From the NCBI RefSeq assembly GCF_000718135.1, contig NZ_JOEM01000001.1:372001-436000 (forward strand): 64,000 nucleotides of DNA. The letters are read 5' to 3'. Both the position numbers and the translations under genes were made by a program. The notes beneath the pieces were generated by a model. It had not been told where the DNA came from, did not search any database, and saw only the letters and a list, made by a program, of their open reading frames with translations. This document shows, piece by piece, positions 8,305 through 16,719 of this stretch; within the stretch, counting starts at the first letter, position 1, and each line of letters starts with the position of its first letter. Source of the stretch: Streptomyces cyaneofuscatus (GTDB taxonomy: Bacteria > Actinomycetota > Actinomycetes > Streptomycetales > Streptomycetaceae).

Positions 8305-8379
8305 TGAAGGCTCCTCGCTGATCGGCGTGCGGGCCGGTGGTCACCATTGACCGGGCATCGGCTCGGATGTTAGACAGCG

Positions 8380-8418
8380 TTGAGCGATATGCGCAATGGG
8401 TGTTGCATATGATGCAAC
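8380..8418. promoter_or_regulatory. Tandem candidate IclR operators
   Basis: A perfect palindrome GTTGCAT-ATG-ATGCAAC (8402-8418) and a looser one TTGaGC-gatat-GCgCAA (8380-8396) share TTGnnn/nnnCAA ends. Their centres are about 22 bases apart, near two helical turns. They lie in the 133-base divergent region between the kinase and the ammonia-lyase gene, where the local IclR regulator would be expected to bind. Confidence 0.6.
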
Positions 8419-8437
8419 GTACTTCGAGGAGCTTCCC

Positions 8438-9739
8438 TTGGCAGCCGAAAGCCTCACCGCCCGAGCCGAGCAGCTGGCCGCCGGCCTCGCCGAAGAACGC
8501 GTCGACCACCGCTTCAAGGCGCTCCCGCCCGACGCCGAGGGCCTGACCGTCGCCACCCTCGCCGCCGAGCGCCGCAACCTCTTCACCGGCGGGTTCACCA
8601 CCCCCGTCCTCGCCCTCTCCGCCGAGTCGGTGGAGCACAACCTCGCCCTGCTGGAGACGTACGCGGAGCGCCACGGCCTCGCCTTCGCCCCGCACGGCAA
8701 GACCTCCATGTCCCCGCAGCTCTTCGCGGACCAGCTGAAGCGCGGCGCCTGGGGCATCACCGCCGCCGTGCCGCACCAGGCCCGGGTCTACCGCGCGTAC
8801 GGGATCGGGCGCATCTTCCTCGCCAACGAGCTGGTCGACCCGGTCGCGCTGCGCTGGCTGGCCGGCGAGATGAGCGCCGACCCGGAGTTCCGCTTCATCT
8901 GTTACGTCGACTCCGTGCGCGGGGTCGAGCTGATGGAGGAGGCCCTGAGCGCGGCGGGCGCCACCCGCCCCGTCGACGTGGTCGTGGAGCTCGGCGCGGG
9001 CGAGGGCGCGCGCACCGGCTCCCGGACCGAGGCCGACTGCGCGGCGGTGGCCGACGCGGTGGCGGCGGCCGGGTCGCTGCGGCTGGTGGGCATGGCCGGG
9101 TACGAGGGCGAGGTGCCGGACGCGGACCCGGAGCGCGTACGGGCGTGGCTGCGGCGGCTCGTCGCGCTCGCGGCCACCTTCGACGCCGAGAAGCGGTTCA
9201 CCGGCGCAGAGGAGATCGTCATCAGCGCGGGCGGCAGCGCCTGGTTCGACGCGGTGGCGGACGTCTTCGCGGAGGTCCCCGAACTCAGCTCGCCCGTACT
9301 GAAGTTGCTCCGCTCCGGCGCGTACGTCTCCCACGACGACGGCCACTACAAGCACCTCACCCCCTTCAACCGGGTCCCCGAGGAAGGCGCCCTGGAGCCT
9401 GCCTTCCGCCTCTGGGCCCAGGTCGTCTCCCGCCCGACCGGCGAGCAGGCGTTCCTGAACGCGGGCAAGCGGGACGCGGCGTACGACCTCGACCTGCCCG
9501 AGGCACAGGTGGTCCGCTCCGCCCGGGACGGCTCGGTCCGCCCGGCCACCGGGATCACGGTCACCGGCCTCTCCGACCAGCACACCTGGGTGCGTACGGA
9601 GGCGGGGGCCGAGCTGGAGGTGGGCGACTGGGTCGGCATGGGCCTCTCGCACCCGTGCACCAGCTTCGACAAGTGGCAGCTGATCCCGCTGGTGGAGGCG
9701 GACGGCACGGTCAGCGACTACATCCGCACGTTCTTCTGA
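8438..9739 (+). CDS. Fold-type III PLP ammonia-lyase/aldolase (D-serine dehydratase / D-threonine aldolase family)
   Basis: 433-aa enzyme of the alanine-racemase-fold group that includes D-threonine aldolase and D-serine dehydratase. The PLP lysine is in APHGKTSMSPQL (about residue 90). The C-terminal metal site typical of this group is visible as SDQHTWVR followed by LSHPCTSFDKW (His and Cys ligands). Such enzymes eliminate ammonia from, or cleave, D-configured 2-amino-3-hydroxy acids. D-glucosaminate is one such acid, and its dehydration gives KDG, the substrate expected for the neighbouring kinase. The TTG at 8438 is preferred because GAGGAG lies 6 bases upstream; an ATG at 8396 would place the start inside the operator region. 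The gene diverges from the kinase and precedes the deacylase by 73 bases. Confidence 0.88.
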   Translation: MAAESLTARAEQLAAGLAEERVDHRFKALPPDAEGLTVATLAAERRNLFTGGFTTPVLALSAESVEHNLALLETYAERHGLAFAPHGKTSMSPQLFADQLKRGAWGITAAVPHQARVYRAYGIGRIFLANELVDPVALRWLAGEMSADPEFRFICYVDSVRGVELMEEALSAAGATRPVDVVVELGAGEGARTGSRTEADCAAVADAVAAAGSLRLVGMAGYEGEVPDADPERVRAWLRRLVALAATFDAEKRFTGAEEIVISAGGSAWFDAVADVFAEVPELSSPVLKLLRSGAYVSHDDGHYKHLTPFNRVPEEGALEPAFRLWAQVVSRPTGEQAFLNAGKRDAAYDLDLPEAQVVRSARDGSVRPATGITVTGLSDQHTWVRTEAGAELEVGDWVGMGLSHPCTSFDKWQLIPLVEADGTVSDYIRTFF

Positions 9740-9766
9740 GCAGCATCCGCACGTTCCTCTGAGCAG
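9721..9766 (+). repeat. 23-bp tandem duplication spanning a stop codon
   Basis: CATCCGCACGTTCTTCTGAG plus CAG (9721-9743) is repeated at 9744-9766 with one mismatch. The first copy encodes the last residues and stop of the ammonia-lyase; the second copy is untranslated. Confidence 0.9.
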
Positions 9767-9812
9767 CCGTAGCCGCCACCCCCTCCCCTCCCCCGCCCCT
9801 GAAAGGTCACCC

Positions 9813-11432
9813 ATGGACCTGGTCCTGCGCGACGCGCTCGTCGTCGACGGCACCGGCGAGCCGTCCTACCGCGCCGATGTGGCGGTCGACGGCGGCCGGA
9901 TCGCCGAGATCCACCCCGAGGGCTCCCCCGGCCCCCGCCCCACCGCCACCCGCACGGTCGACGCCGACGGCCTCGCGCTGGCCCCCGGCTTCATCGACAT
10001 GCACGCCCACAGCGATCTGGCGCTGCTGCGCGACCCGGACCACAGCGCAAAGGCGGCGCAGGGCGTCACCCTCGAAGTCCTCGGCCAGGACGGCCTGTCG
10101 TACGCCCCGGTCGACGACCGTACGCTCGCCGAGGTCCGCCGCTCCATCACCGGCTGGAACGGCGACGGCTCCGACATCGACTTCGACTGGCGCACGGTCG
10201 GCGGCTATCTGGACCGGCTGGACCGCAACTTCGGCGGCGAGGGCATCGCCGTCAACGCGGCCTACCTGATCCCGCAGGGCACGGTCCGGATGTTCGCCGT
10301 CGGCTGGGACGACCGCCCGGCCACCGACGCCGAACTGGCCCGGATGAAGGAGCTGGTGGACCAGGGCATGCGCGAGGGCGCGGTCGGCATGTCGTCCGGG
10401 CTGACCTACACCCCCGGCATGTACGCGGACGACGCCGAACTCACCGAACTCTGCCGGGTGGTGGCCCGCCACGGCGGCTACTACTGCCCGCACCACCGCA
10501 GTTACGGCGCGGGCGCGCTCGAAGCGTACGAGGAGATGGTGCAGCTGACCCAGAGCGCCGGCTGCGCCCTCCATCTCGCCCACGCCACCATGAACTTCGG
10601 CGTCAACAAGGGCAAGGCGCCCGACCTCCTCGCCCTGCTGGACGGCGCACTGGCCGCCGGTTCCGACATCTCGCTCGACACCTACCCGTACACCCCCGGC
10701 TGCACAACACTGGTGGCCATGCTGCCCAGCTGGGCGGGCGAGGGCGGACCGGAGTCGGTCCTCACCCGGCTCGCGGACCCTTCGAGCGCGGAGAAGATAC
10801 GGCACCACCTGGAAGTGCTCGGCTCGGACGGCTGCCACGGGGTGCCGATCGAGTGGGACACCATCGAGATCTCCGGCGTCAGCGCCCCGCACCTGGCCGA
10901 GTACGTGGGCCGTACGGTGGCCCGGTCGGCCCAACTGCTCGGCGAGGAGCCCTGGGTGACCGCGCGGCGGCTGCTCACCGAGGACCGGCTCGGGACGACG
11001 ATCCTCCAGCACGTGGGCCACGAGGAGAACGTCCGGCAGATCATGCGTCACCCGGTGCACACCGGCGGCAGCGACGGCATCCTCCAGGGCGACAAGCCGC
11101 ACCCGAGGGCGTACGGCACGTTCCCGCAGTATCTGGGACGGTACGCACGGGAGTTGGGCATCCTCTCGCTGGAGGAGTGCGTGGCCCACCTGACCTCGCG
11201 CCCAGCCGCCCGGCTGCGGCTCGCGGACCGGGGCCTGGTGCGCGAGGGCTACCGCGCGGACCTGGTGCTCTTCGACCCGGAGACGGTGGCGGCGGGCTCC
11301 ACGTTCGAGGAGCCGCGCACGCTGCCGGTGGGCATCCCGCACGTCCTGATCGACGGCCGGTTCGTCATCGAGGACGGCCGGCGCACGTCGGTCCTGGCAG
11401 GCCGGGCGGTCCGGGGCACGGGGGCCGCCTGA
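9813..11432 (+). CDS. N-acyl-D-amino-acid deacylase-type amidohydrolase
   Basis: 539-aa amidohydrolase of the D-aminoacylase family. The metal-binding HxH is in FIDMHAHSDLALL (about residue 68). Other family landmarks are EVLGQDGLSYAP, the LHLAHA and LQHVGHEENVRQIM histidines, and the catalytic Asp in TGGSDGI near residue 425. The family hydrolyses N-acyl-D-amino acids. In this cluster N-acetyl-D-glucosaminate is an attractive substrate, since it is formally an N-acetyl-D-amino acid whose deacetylation feeds the ammonia-lyase upstream. The general alternative is salvage of N-acyl-D-amino acids. The ATG at 9813 follows AAAGG. It is probably cotranscribed with the ammonia-lyase. Confidence 0.9.
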   Translation: MDLVLRDALVVDGTGEPSYRADVAVDGGRIAEIHPEGSPGPRPTATRTVDADGLALAPGFIDMHAHSDLALLRDPDHSAKAAQGVTLEVLGQDGLSYAPVDDRTLAEVRRSITGWNGDGSDIDFDWRTVGGYLDRLDRNFGGEGIAVNAAYLIPQGTVRMFAVGWDDRPATDAELARMKELVDQGMREGAVGMSSGLTYTPGMYADDAELTELCRVVARHGGYYCPHHRSYGAGALEAYEEMVQLTQSAGCALHLAHATMNFGVNKGKAPDLLALLDGALAAGSDISLDTYPYTPGCTTLVAMLPSWAGEGGPESVLTRLADPSSAEKIRHHLEVLGSDGCHGVPIEWDTIEISGVSAPHLAEYVGRTVARSAQLLGEEPWVTARRLLTEDRLGTTILQHVGHEENVRQIMRHPVHTGGSDGILQGDKPHPRAYGTFPQYLGRYARELGILSLEECVAHLTSRPAARLRLADRGLVREGYRADLVLFDPETVAAGSTFEEPRTLPVGIPHVLIDGRFVIEDGRRTSVLAGRAVRGTGAA

Positions 11433-11447
11433 GCGCCCTGAGCACCG

Positions 11448-12302
11448 TTACGAGGCGTCGGCGGCGCGCTCCGCCGCCCAGGCGAGGTCCTCCTCGGTCG
11501 GGGCGTCGTCCTGGGTGAGCGCGCGCCGCCAGTAGCCGCTGAACTCCACGGCCCCCTTGGGCAGCCCCCGCTCCCCCACCAGATGGCGGCGGAGCGCCCG
11601 GACCGCCGACGCCTCACCCGCCACCCAGGCCGCGCCCACCCCGTCGAGGCCCGCCCCGGCACCCCGTACCGCCGCCACGAGCGAGCCGCCCCGGTCCCGG
11701 TGCACCCAGCGCACCTCCACCCCTCCGGCGGCGGCCGGCAGCTCCACCTCCTCCCCCGCGTCCGCGATCTCGGCGTACACGAGGGCGCTGGTCGTGCCCG
11801 GCAGCGCCTCCAGCACCGTGGCGATGGCCGGGAGCGCCGTCTCGTCCCCGGCCAGCAGCATCCGCTCCGCCTCCGGCAGCGGGCGGGCGTAGAGGGACGA
11901 CGGGCCGACCATGCCGAGGACGTCACCGGGGCGGGCGGCGGCGCCCCAGCGCGAGGCGGGCCCGCCGTCGCCGTGGAGCACGAAGTCCACGGCCATCGCG
12001 TTGAGTTGGCGGTCGTAGGAGCGGACAGTGAAGCCGCGCAGCCAGGGCCGTCGCGCCTCCGGGATCGCGAGGAACGCCTCGTACCAGCGCATGCCGTACG
12101 TGTCCTCGGCATCCTGCTCCGGCAGCAGCCCCTCCGCCACGCTCCGCCCCTCGCGCGGCAGGCAGAGCTTCATCTGCTGGTCGGGGCGGTCCTCCATGAG
12201 GCCGGGCAGCGCGTCCCCGGTGAAGGTGATCCGGGCGGTGCGCGGGGTGATCCGCTCGACCCCGGTGACCCGTACATAGCTGACCGGCATGGCCTGACCC
12301 AT
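11448..12302 (-). CDS. Siderophore-interacting FAD-dependent ferric reductase (SIP family)
   Basis: 284-aa cytoplasmic reductase of the ViuB/SIP family, which releases iron from ferric siderophores using NAD(P)H and bound FAD. The FAD-binding beta barrel (about 1-130) contains RGFTVRSYDRQLNAMAVDF, a variant of the RxYTxR signature, followed by the HGDGGPASRWG loop. The C-terminal NAD(P)H domain begins near LLAGDETALPAI. ATG at 12302; a second in-frame ATG lies 12 bases downstream at 12290. It is transcribed divergently from a TetR gene with paired operator-like repeats between them, so local TetR control is likely. No siderophore biosynthesis or uptake gene is adjacent. Confidence 0.92.
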   Translation of the reverse strand: MGQAMPVSYVRVTGVERITPRTARITFTGDALPGLMEDRPDQQMKLCLPREGRSVAEGLLPEQDAEDTYGMRWYEAFLAIPEARRPWLRGFTVRSYDRQLNAMAVDFVLHGDGGPASRWGAAARPGDVLGMVGPSSLYARPLPEAERMLLAGDETALPAIATVLEALPGTTSALVYAEIADAGEEVELPAAAGGVEVRWVHRDRGGSLVAAVRGAGAGLDGVGAAWVAGEASAVRALRRHLVGERGLPKGAVEFSGYWRRALTQDDAPTEEDLAWAAERAADAS

Positions 12303-12328
12303 GATTCGGCGCCCCTTTCCCTGATACC

Positions 12329-12383
12329 TTTACGGCGTAAACAATCCCCGGATTGCCCGGCCGAAGTTACTTTATGGCGTAAG
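12329..12383. promoter_or_regulatory. Paired operator-like palindromes between SIP and TetR genes
   Basis: TTTAC-GGC-GTAAA (12329-12341, perfect) and TTTAT-GGC-GTAAG (12371-12383, imperfect) are spaced 42 bases apart, about four helical turns. The second overlaps the TetR gene's ribosome binding site. They are candidate TetR binding sites controlling both divergent genes. Confidence 0.6.
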
Positions 12384-12392
12384 GAGTCGCAA

Positions 12393-13202
12393 GTGGTGGT
12401 CTTTGCCGGGCAGGGTGACGCCCGCCGCTCCCTCTCCCTGCTCTGGCGCGCCGAGGTCGCCGCCCCGCCGCGCACCGGCCCCGGGCCCAAGCCCCGGCTG
12501 AGCGTGGACGCCATCGTGACGGCGGCGATCGCGGTCGCGGACGAGGAGGGCATGGCGGCCCTGTCGATGCGGGCGGTCGGGGACCGGCTCGGGCGGACCG
12601 CGATGGCGCTCTACACCCACGTACCCGGCAAGAGCGAGCTGCTGGACCTGATGTACGACGCGGTCCACGCCGAACTCCCCACCTCCTACCCGGAGTCGGA
12701 CGACTGGCGGGCACCGCTCACCGCCTGGGCCGGGGAGGTCCTGGAGCTCTACGTCCGCCACCCCTGGGTGCTCCAGGTGTCACAGGCCCGGCCGGTGCTG
12801 GGGCCGCACGAGTACGCGAACCTGGACACGCTCGTCCGGCTGCTCGGGGCGACGGGGCTGGAGGCGGGGACGGTGCGGCGGCTGGTGGGGACGCTGTTCC
12901 CGCTGGTGCAGGGCTCGGCGCGGACGGTGGCGGACGCGCGCAGGGCCGCGACGGCGACCGGGAGCTCCGACGAGGAGTGGTGGGCGGCCCGCTCGGCGGC
13001 CCTGACGGAGTTGGTCCCGGACTTCGCGGAGCGCTTCCCGGCGGTGATCCGGCTGGAGCGGGAGGGAGCGCCGGAGCCGTATCGCACACATGACGACCGG
13101 GACGCCATGCCGTATCCGGAGCGGGAGGCCCGGGAGACGTTCCGGGTGGGGCTCGGGGTCCTGCTGGACGGGATCGAGGCGGCACGCGCCGGGCGATCCT
13201 GA
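12393..13202 (+). CDS. TetR-family regulator
   Basis: 269-aa TetR-type regulator. The N-terminal extension to about residue 40 is followed by the HTH (AALSMRAVGDRLGRTAMALYTHVPGKSELLDLM, about 62-95) and an all-alpha TetR_C-type ligand domain (HPWVLQVSQARPVLGPHEY). The GTG at 12393 is chosen for the AAGGAG 7-12 bases upstream; a second GTG immediately follows. It diverges from the SIP reductase, its probable target. Ligand unknown. Confidence 0.9.
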   Translation: MVVFAGQGDARRSLSLLWRAEVAAPPRTGPGPKPRLSVDAIVTAAIAVADEEGMAALSMRAVGDRLGRTAMALYTHVPGKSELLDLMYDAVHAELPTSYPESDDWRAPLTAWAGEVLELYVRHPWVLQVSQARPVLGPHEYANLDTLVRLLGATGLEAGTVRRLVGTLFPLVQGSARTVADARRAATATGSSDEEWWAARSAALTELVPDFAERFPAVIRLEREGAPEPYRTHDDRDAMPYPEREARETFRVGLGVLLDGIEAARAGRS

Positions 13203-13271
13203 GGGTCAGGACCACCCGGCGCGCCTACGCGACCAGTACGGCTACGCCCACAGCTACAGCTACAACCAGGG

Positions 13272-14153
13272 CTACGGCTTGGGCAGCCCGCAGCCCTCCC
13301 GGTCCAGGTCGATCTTGTTGCCGGTACCGATGCACGGGACCATGTTGTACGTCTGCTGGGCGTAGTTGATGCCCTCGCGGACGGTCACCTCGCCGTTCTC
13401 GTCGACCTCGCACGGGTTGTTGTCCGTGCACTCCTGGCCGCTCTCGTTACCGGTGTTGTTGACGGCGACCACCTTGCCGGTGACGTCGTCGATCACCGGC
13501 GAACCCGACGTACCGCCGATGGTCTGGCACTCCGGGGTGTAGCGGACGGAGTCCTTCCAGGTCCACCGGCCCTCCTTGAGCTGGTGGACGAAGCCGTCGA
13601 TGTCGCAGCTGTAGGTGCGCTTCCAGTAGCCGGAGGCCACGGTGATGGCGGTGCCCGCCACCGGGTGCGCGGTCTCCAGCTCCAGCGCCTTGATCCCGTA
13701 GCTGGTCTCGATCTGCTCGTAGGTGGAGGTCAGTTCGTAGAGCGAGAGGTCGGTGTCGGTCATGGTGCCGTACGCGATCTTGCTCGCCTTCAGCGTGCCG
13801 ACGCCGGCACCCGAGGCGTTGAGCAGGGTGAACGTCCGCGTGGACGGCCGGTCGACGAGCACCTCGCCCGGGCCCGGGAAGCCGGTCTCCAGACAGTGCC
13901 CGTTGGAGAGCACGAGGGCGGGGTCGGTGGGCTGGGAGTCGGGCGAACGGACCACGGAGCCCGAGCAGTTGCTGAGTGCGACGGTCCCGGCGAAGGTCAC
14001 GGCCTTCACTGCGGGAGCGGTCTCGGTGGCGGTCTCGGTGGCGGTCTCGGTGGCCGATTCCTGCGCCTGTGCGGACTCGGCCGCGACGGCGGGCGTGATG
14101 CCCGCTCCCAGGAGCAGGGCAGCAAAAAACGCACCGATGAGAGGCTTGTTCAT
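13272..14153 (-). CDS. Secreted trypsin-like serine protease
   Basis: 293-aa preprotein. A Sec signal peptide (MNKPLIGAFFAALLLGAGITP, cleavage near AVA-AE, residue about 25) is followed by a TETATETATETAPA repeat linker and a chymotrypsin-fold domain. The catalytic triad is visible: His in LSNGHCLE, Asp in TDTDLSLYEL, Ser in GGTSGSPVI. Several cysteines (NCSGS, NGHC, YSCD, PEC, QEC, NPCEV, VPCIG, EGCG) suggest disulfides. ATG at 14153, with GGAGGGGA upstream of it on the coding strand. The gene is probably monocistronic. Substrate unknown. Confidence 0.9.
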   Translation of the reverse strand: MNKPLIGAFFAALLLGAGITPAVAAESAQAQESATETATETATETAPAVKAVTFAGTVALSNCSGSVVRSPDSQPTDPALVLSNGHCLETGFPGPGEVLVDRPSTRTFTLLNASGAGVGTLKASKIAYGTMTDTDLSLYELTSTYEQIETSYGIKALELETAHPVAGTAITVASGYWKRTYSCDIDGFVHQLKEGRWTWKDSVRYTPECQTIGGTSGSPVIDDVTGKVVAVNNTGNESGQECTDNNPCEVDENGEVTVREGINYAQQTYNMVPCIGTGNKIDLDREGCGLPKP

Positions 14154-14288
14154 GTGGGGGGTCCCCTCCAGTGATGCCAAGGACCGGAGATCTTCCGGCT
14201 TTTGACATGCGCATGGTTCCCCAAACGTCAGGTCATCACAAGGGGCCACTTCCAGCCACGGCTGCCTCGGCTGCGTACGGTCGGGGGC

Positions 14289-15107
14289 ATGAAACTCGAC
14301 CTCGACGCCTATTTCGCCAGGATCGGCTGGACCGGGGAGCCCCGCCCGACGGTGGAGGTGCTGCGGTCCCTGCACCGCGCGCACGCCCTGGGGATCCCGT
14401 TCGAGAACCTGGACCCGGTGCTCGGCTCGGTGCCCTCTCTGGACCCGGCCGATCTGGAGGCCAAGCTCGTCCACGGCGGGCGCGGCGGCTACTGCTACGA
14501 GCAGAACACCCTCCTCGCCGCCGTCCTGCGGCAGCTGGGCTTCACCGTGACCCTGCTGACCGCCCGGGTGACGCTGGGGGCGGCGCCGGGCGACATCCGC
14601 CCGCGCAGCCACATACTGCTGCGGGTGGACGTCCCGGACGTGGTGGGCCCGTCCTACGTGGCCGATGTCGGGTTCGGGAGCATCGGCGCGCTGCTGGAAC
14701 CCATCGAGCTCGTGACGGGGGCGGAGCTGTACGACGCTCCGCGCCATCACCGGCTCGTCACGGTGGCGCACGACGGGCCGCTGGAGATGTGGGAGGTGCA
14801 GGCGGAGAAGGGCGGGAGCTGGGAGGCGCAGTACGCCTTCACGGCGGAGCCGTTCGAGGGCGTGGACGTCGAGATGATCAACTGGTACATCGCGACCGGT
14901 CCCCACTCACCGTTCCGGCAGGCGGTGTACGCGCAGCGCGCCCTGCCCGACTCCTCCCACCGGTCGCTCGCCGGGCTCGACCTGGTCGAGACGGCCGGGG
15001 ACGGCACGATCAGGGAGCGGCTGCTGTCCGGCCCCGACGAGCTCCGCGAGGTGCTGAAGGACAGCTTCGGCATCCACGTCCCCGAGGGCGCCGAGCTGCC
15101 TGCCTGA
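14289..15107 (+). CDS. nat: Arylamine N-acetyltransferase
   Basis: 272-aa NAT-family enzyme transferring acetyl from acetyl-CoA to arylamines or hydrazines; relatives also close macrolactam rings. The Cys-His-Asp triad is complete: Cys in RGGYCYEQN (about 68), His in RSHILL (about 107), Asp in VADVGFG (about 125). IPFENLDPVL is also typical. Start ATG at 14289. No polyketide cluster lies nearby, so a xenobiotic-acetylating role is more likely than amide synthase. Confidence 0.93.
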   Translation: MKLDLDAYFARIGWTGEPRPTVEVLRSLHRAHALGIPFENLDPVLGSVPSLDPADLEAKLVHGGRGGYCYEQNTLLAAVLRQLGFTVTLLTARVTLGAAPGDIRPRSHILLRVDVPDVVGPSYVADVGFGSIGALLEPIELVTGAELYDAPRHHRLVTVAHDGPLEMWEVQAEKGGSWEAQYAFTAEPFEGVDVEMINWYIATGPHSPFRQAVYAQRALPDSSHRSLAGLDLVETAGDGTIRERLLSGPDELREVLKDSFGIHVPEGAELPA

Positions 15108-15412
15108 ACCCGCCGGGTGACAGAGCCGTGAGTCCGCCGGGTGACGGACCGTCCCCGCATCCGGAGGTCCCGTCACCCGGCTCTCCGTCACCCGGGCCGT
15201 TCGCCGCGTGGCGCATCTCACCCGGCCGGGCGGCTCACGCCCCATTTCCAAGCCTTCCAAGCCGCGACGCCGCCCGGACCGGCCGATCCCACGGTCCGGG
15301 GCCGGGGCGGCCTTGCCGATGGAAGCCGGGGCGCGGCGGCGGGCGGGGCCGGGGTCGCGAGGACGGCGCAATCTCCGCGCACCGCGCGAAACGCGGCCGT
15401 AAGCTCGCGGAC
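15108..15412. other. 305-base intergenic region with terminator hairpin
   Basis: No gene recognised. A near-perfect stem pairs 15137-15150 with 15166-15180 (CCGGGTGACG-GACC against its complement, one bulged base) and probably terminates nat. Further CGGGTGACNG copies or complements at about 15113 and 15185 could form alternative stems. The rest is GC-rich and leads to the aminotransferase promoter, where no clear -35/-10 pair stands out. Confidence 0.65.
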
Positions 15413-16627
15413 ATGCAGGTCATCCAGTCCACCAAGCTCGCCAATGTCTGTTACGAGATCCGGGGCCCCGTCCTCGAGGAAGCGATGCGACTCGAAGCGG
15501 CCGGTCAGCGCATCCTCAAGCTCAACACGGGCAACCCGGCCGCGTTCGGGTTCGAGTGCCCGCCGGAGATCCTCGAGGACATCCTGCGCAACCTCGCCGG
15601 GGCGCACGGCTACGGGGACGCGAAGGGCCTGCTCTCGGCGCGGCGAGCAGTGGTGCAGCACTACCAGACCAAGGGGATCCCCGACCTCGACGTCGAGGAC
15701 ATCTACCTGGGCAACGGGGTCTCCGAGCTGATCCAGATGTCGATGCAGGCGCTGCTCGACGACGGCGACGAGGTGCTCGTACCGGCCCCGGACTACCCCC
15801 TGTGGACGGCGTCGGTCTCACTGGCCGGCGGGACGGCCGTGCACTACCGGTGCGACGAGCAGGCCGACTGGATGCCGGACCTGGCGGACATCGAGCGGAA
15901 GATCACCGACCGCACCAAGGCCCTGGTGATCATCAACCCGAACAACCCGACCGGTGCGGTGTACGACGACGAGATGCTGCGCGGTCTCACCGAGATCGCC
16001 CGGCGCCACAACCTGATCGTCTGCTCCGACGAGATCTACGACCGGATCCTGTACGACGGCGCCACCCACACCCCCACGGCCGCACTGGCGCCAGACTTGA
16101 TGGTGCTGACCTTCAACGGCCTCTCCAAGAACTACCGGGTGGCCGGCTTCCGCTCCGGCTGGCTGGCGGTCTGCGGCCCGAAGGCGCACGCCACCTCGTA
16201 CATCGAGGGGCTCACGATCCTGGCCAACATGCGGCTCTGCGCCAACATGCCCTCCCAGCACGCGGTGGCCACCGCGCTCGGTGGGCGGCAGTCGATCGAG
16301 GACCTGGTGCTGCCGGGCGGCCGGATCCTGGAGCAGCGGGACACGGCGTACGACCTGCTGACCTCGATCCCCGGCGTGACCTGCGTGAAGCCGAAGGGGG
16401 CGCTGTACCTCTTCCCCCGGCTCGACCCCAAGGTCTACAAGATCAAGGACGACCGGCAGATGGTCCTGGACCTGCTGCGGGCCGAGAAGATCATGGTCGT
16501 GCAGGGGACGGGGTTCAACTGGCCGGAGCCCGACCACTTCCGCATCGTGACGCTGCCGGCGACGGAGGAGCTGACCGACGCCATGACCCGGATCGGCTCG
16601 TTCCTGGACGGCTACGGACAGCCGTAG
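15413..16627 (+). CDS. Class I/II aminotransferase, alanine transaminase (AlaA-like)
   Basis: 404-aa fold-type I PLP aminotransferase. The PLP lysine is in FNGLSKNYRVAGFRSGW (about residue 240), with the Asn/Asp/Tyr signature IINPNNPTGAVYDDE and SDEIYDRILYDG, and the N-terminal substrate loop KLNTGNPAAFGF. This motif set matches the AlaA group (glutamate-pyruvate transaminase) rather than aspartate transaminase. ATG at 15413; no strong SD is visible (AAGCTCGCGGAC). Confidence 0.88.
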   Translation: MQVIQSTKLANVCYEIRGPVLEEAMRLEAAGQRILKLNTGNPAAFGFECPPEILEDILRNLAGAHGYGDAKGLLSARRAVVQHYQTKGIPDLDVEDIYLGNGVSELIQMSMQALLDDGDEVLVPAPDYPLWTASVSLAGGTAVHYRCDEQADWMPDLADIERKITDRTKALVIINPNNPTGAVYDDEMLRGLTEIARRHNLIVCSDEIYDRILYDGATHTPTAALAPDLMVLTFNGLSKNYRVAGFRSGWLAVCGPKAHATSYIEGLTILANMRLCANMPSQHAVATALGGRQSIEDLVLPGGRILEQRDTAYDLLTSIPGVTCVKPKGALYLFPRLDPKVYKIKDDRQMVLDLLRAEKIMVVQGTGFNWPEPDHFRIVTLPATEELTDAMTRIGSFLDGYGQP

Positions 16628-16719
16628 GCCACCGCACCGCGCACCGGGGCCCGGATCGGGCACAAACTTAGACTCGATCCAATGTAGGATGGATACCCAG
16701 CATCACCGGGAGGCCATCC

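Noticed and set aside
12303..12392. Iron box (DmdR/IdeR) before the SIP gene
   Set aside because: No TTAGGTTAGGCTAACCTAA-like sequence; the palindromes present have a different core.
14289..15107. NAT as a rifamycin-type amide synthase
   Set aside because: No polyketide synthase in the window; general NAT motifs only.
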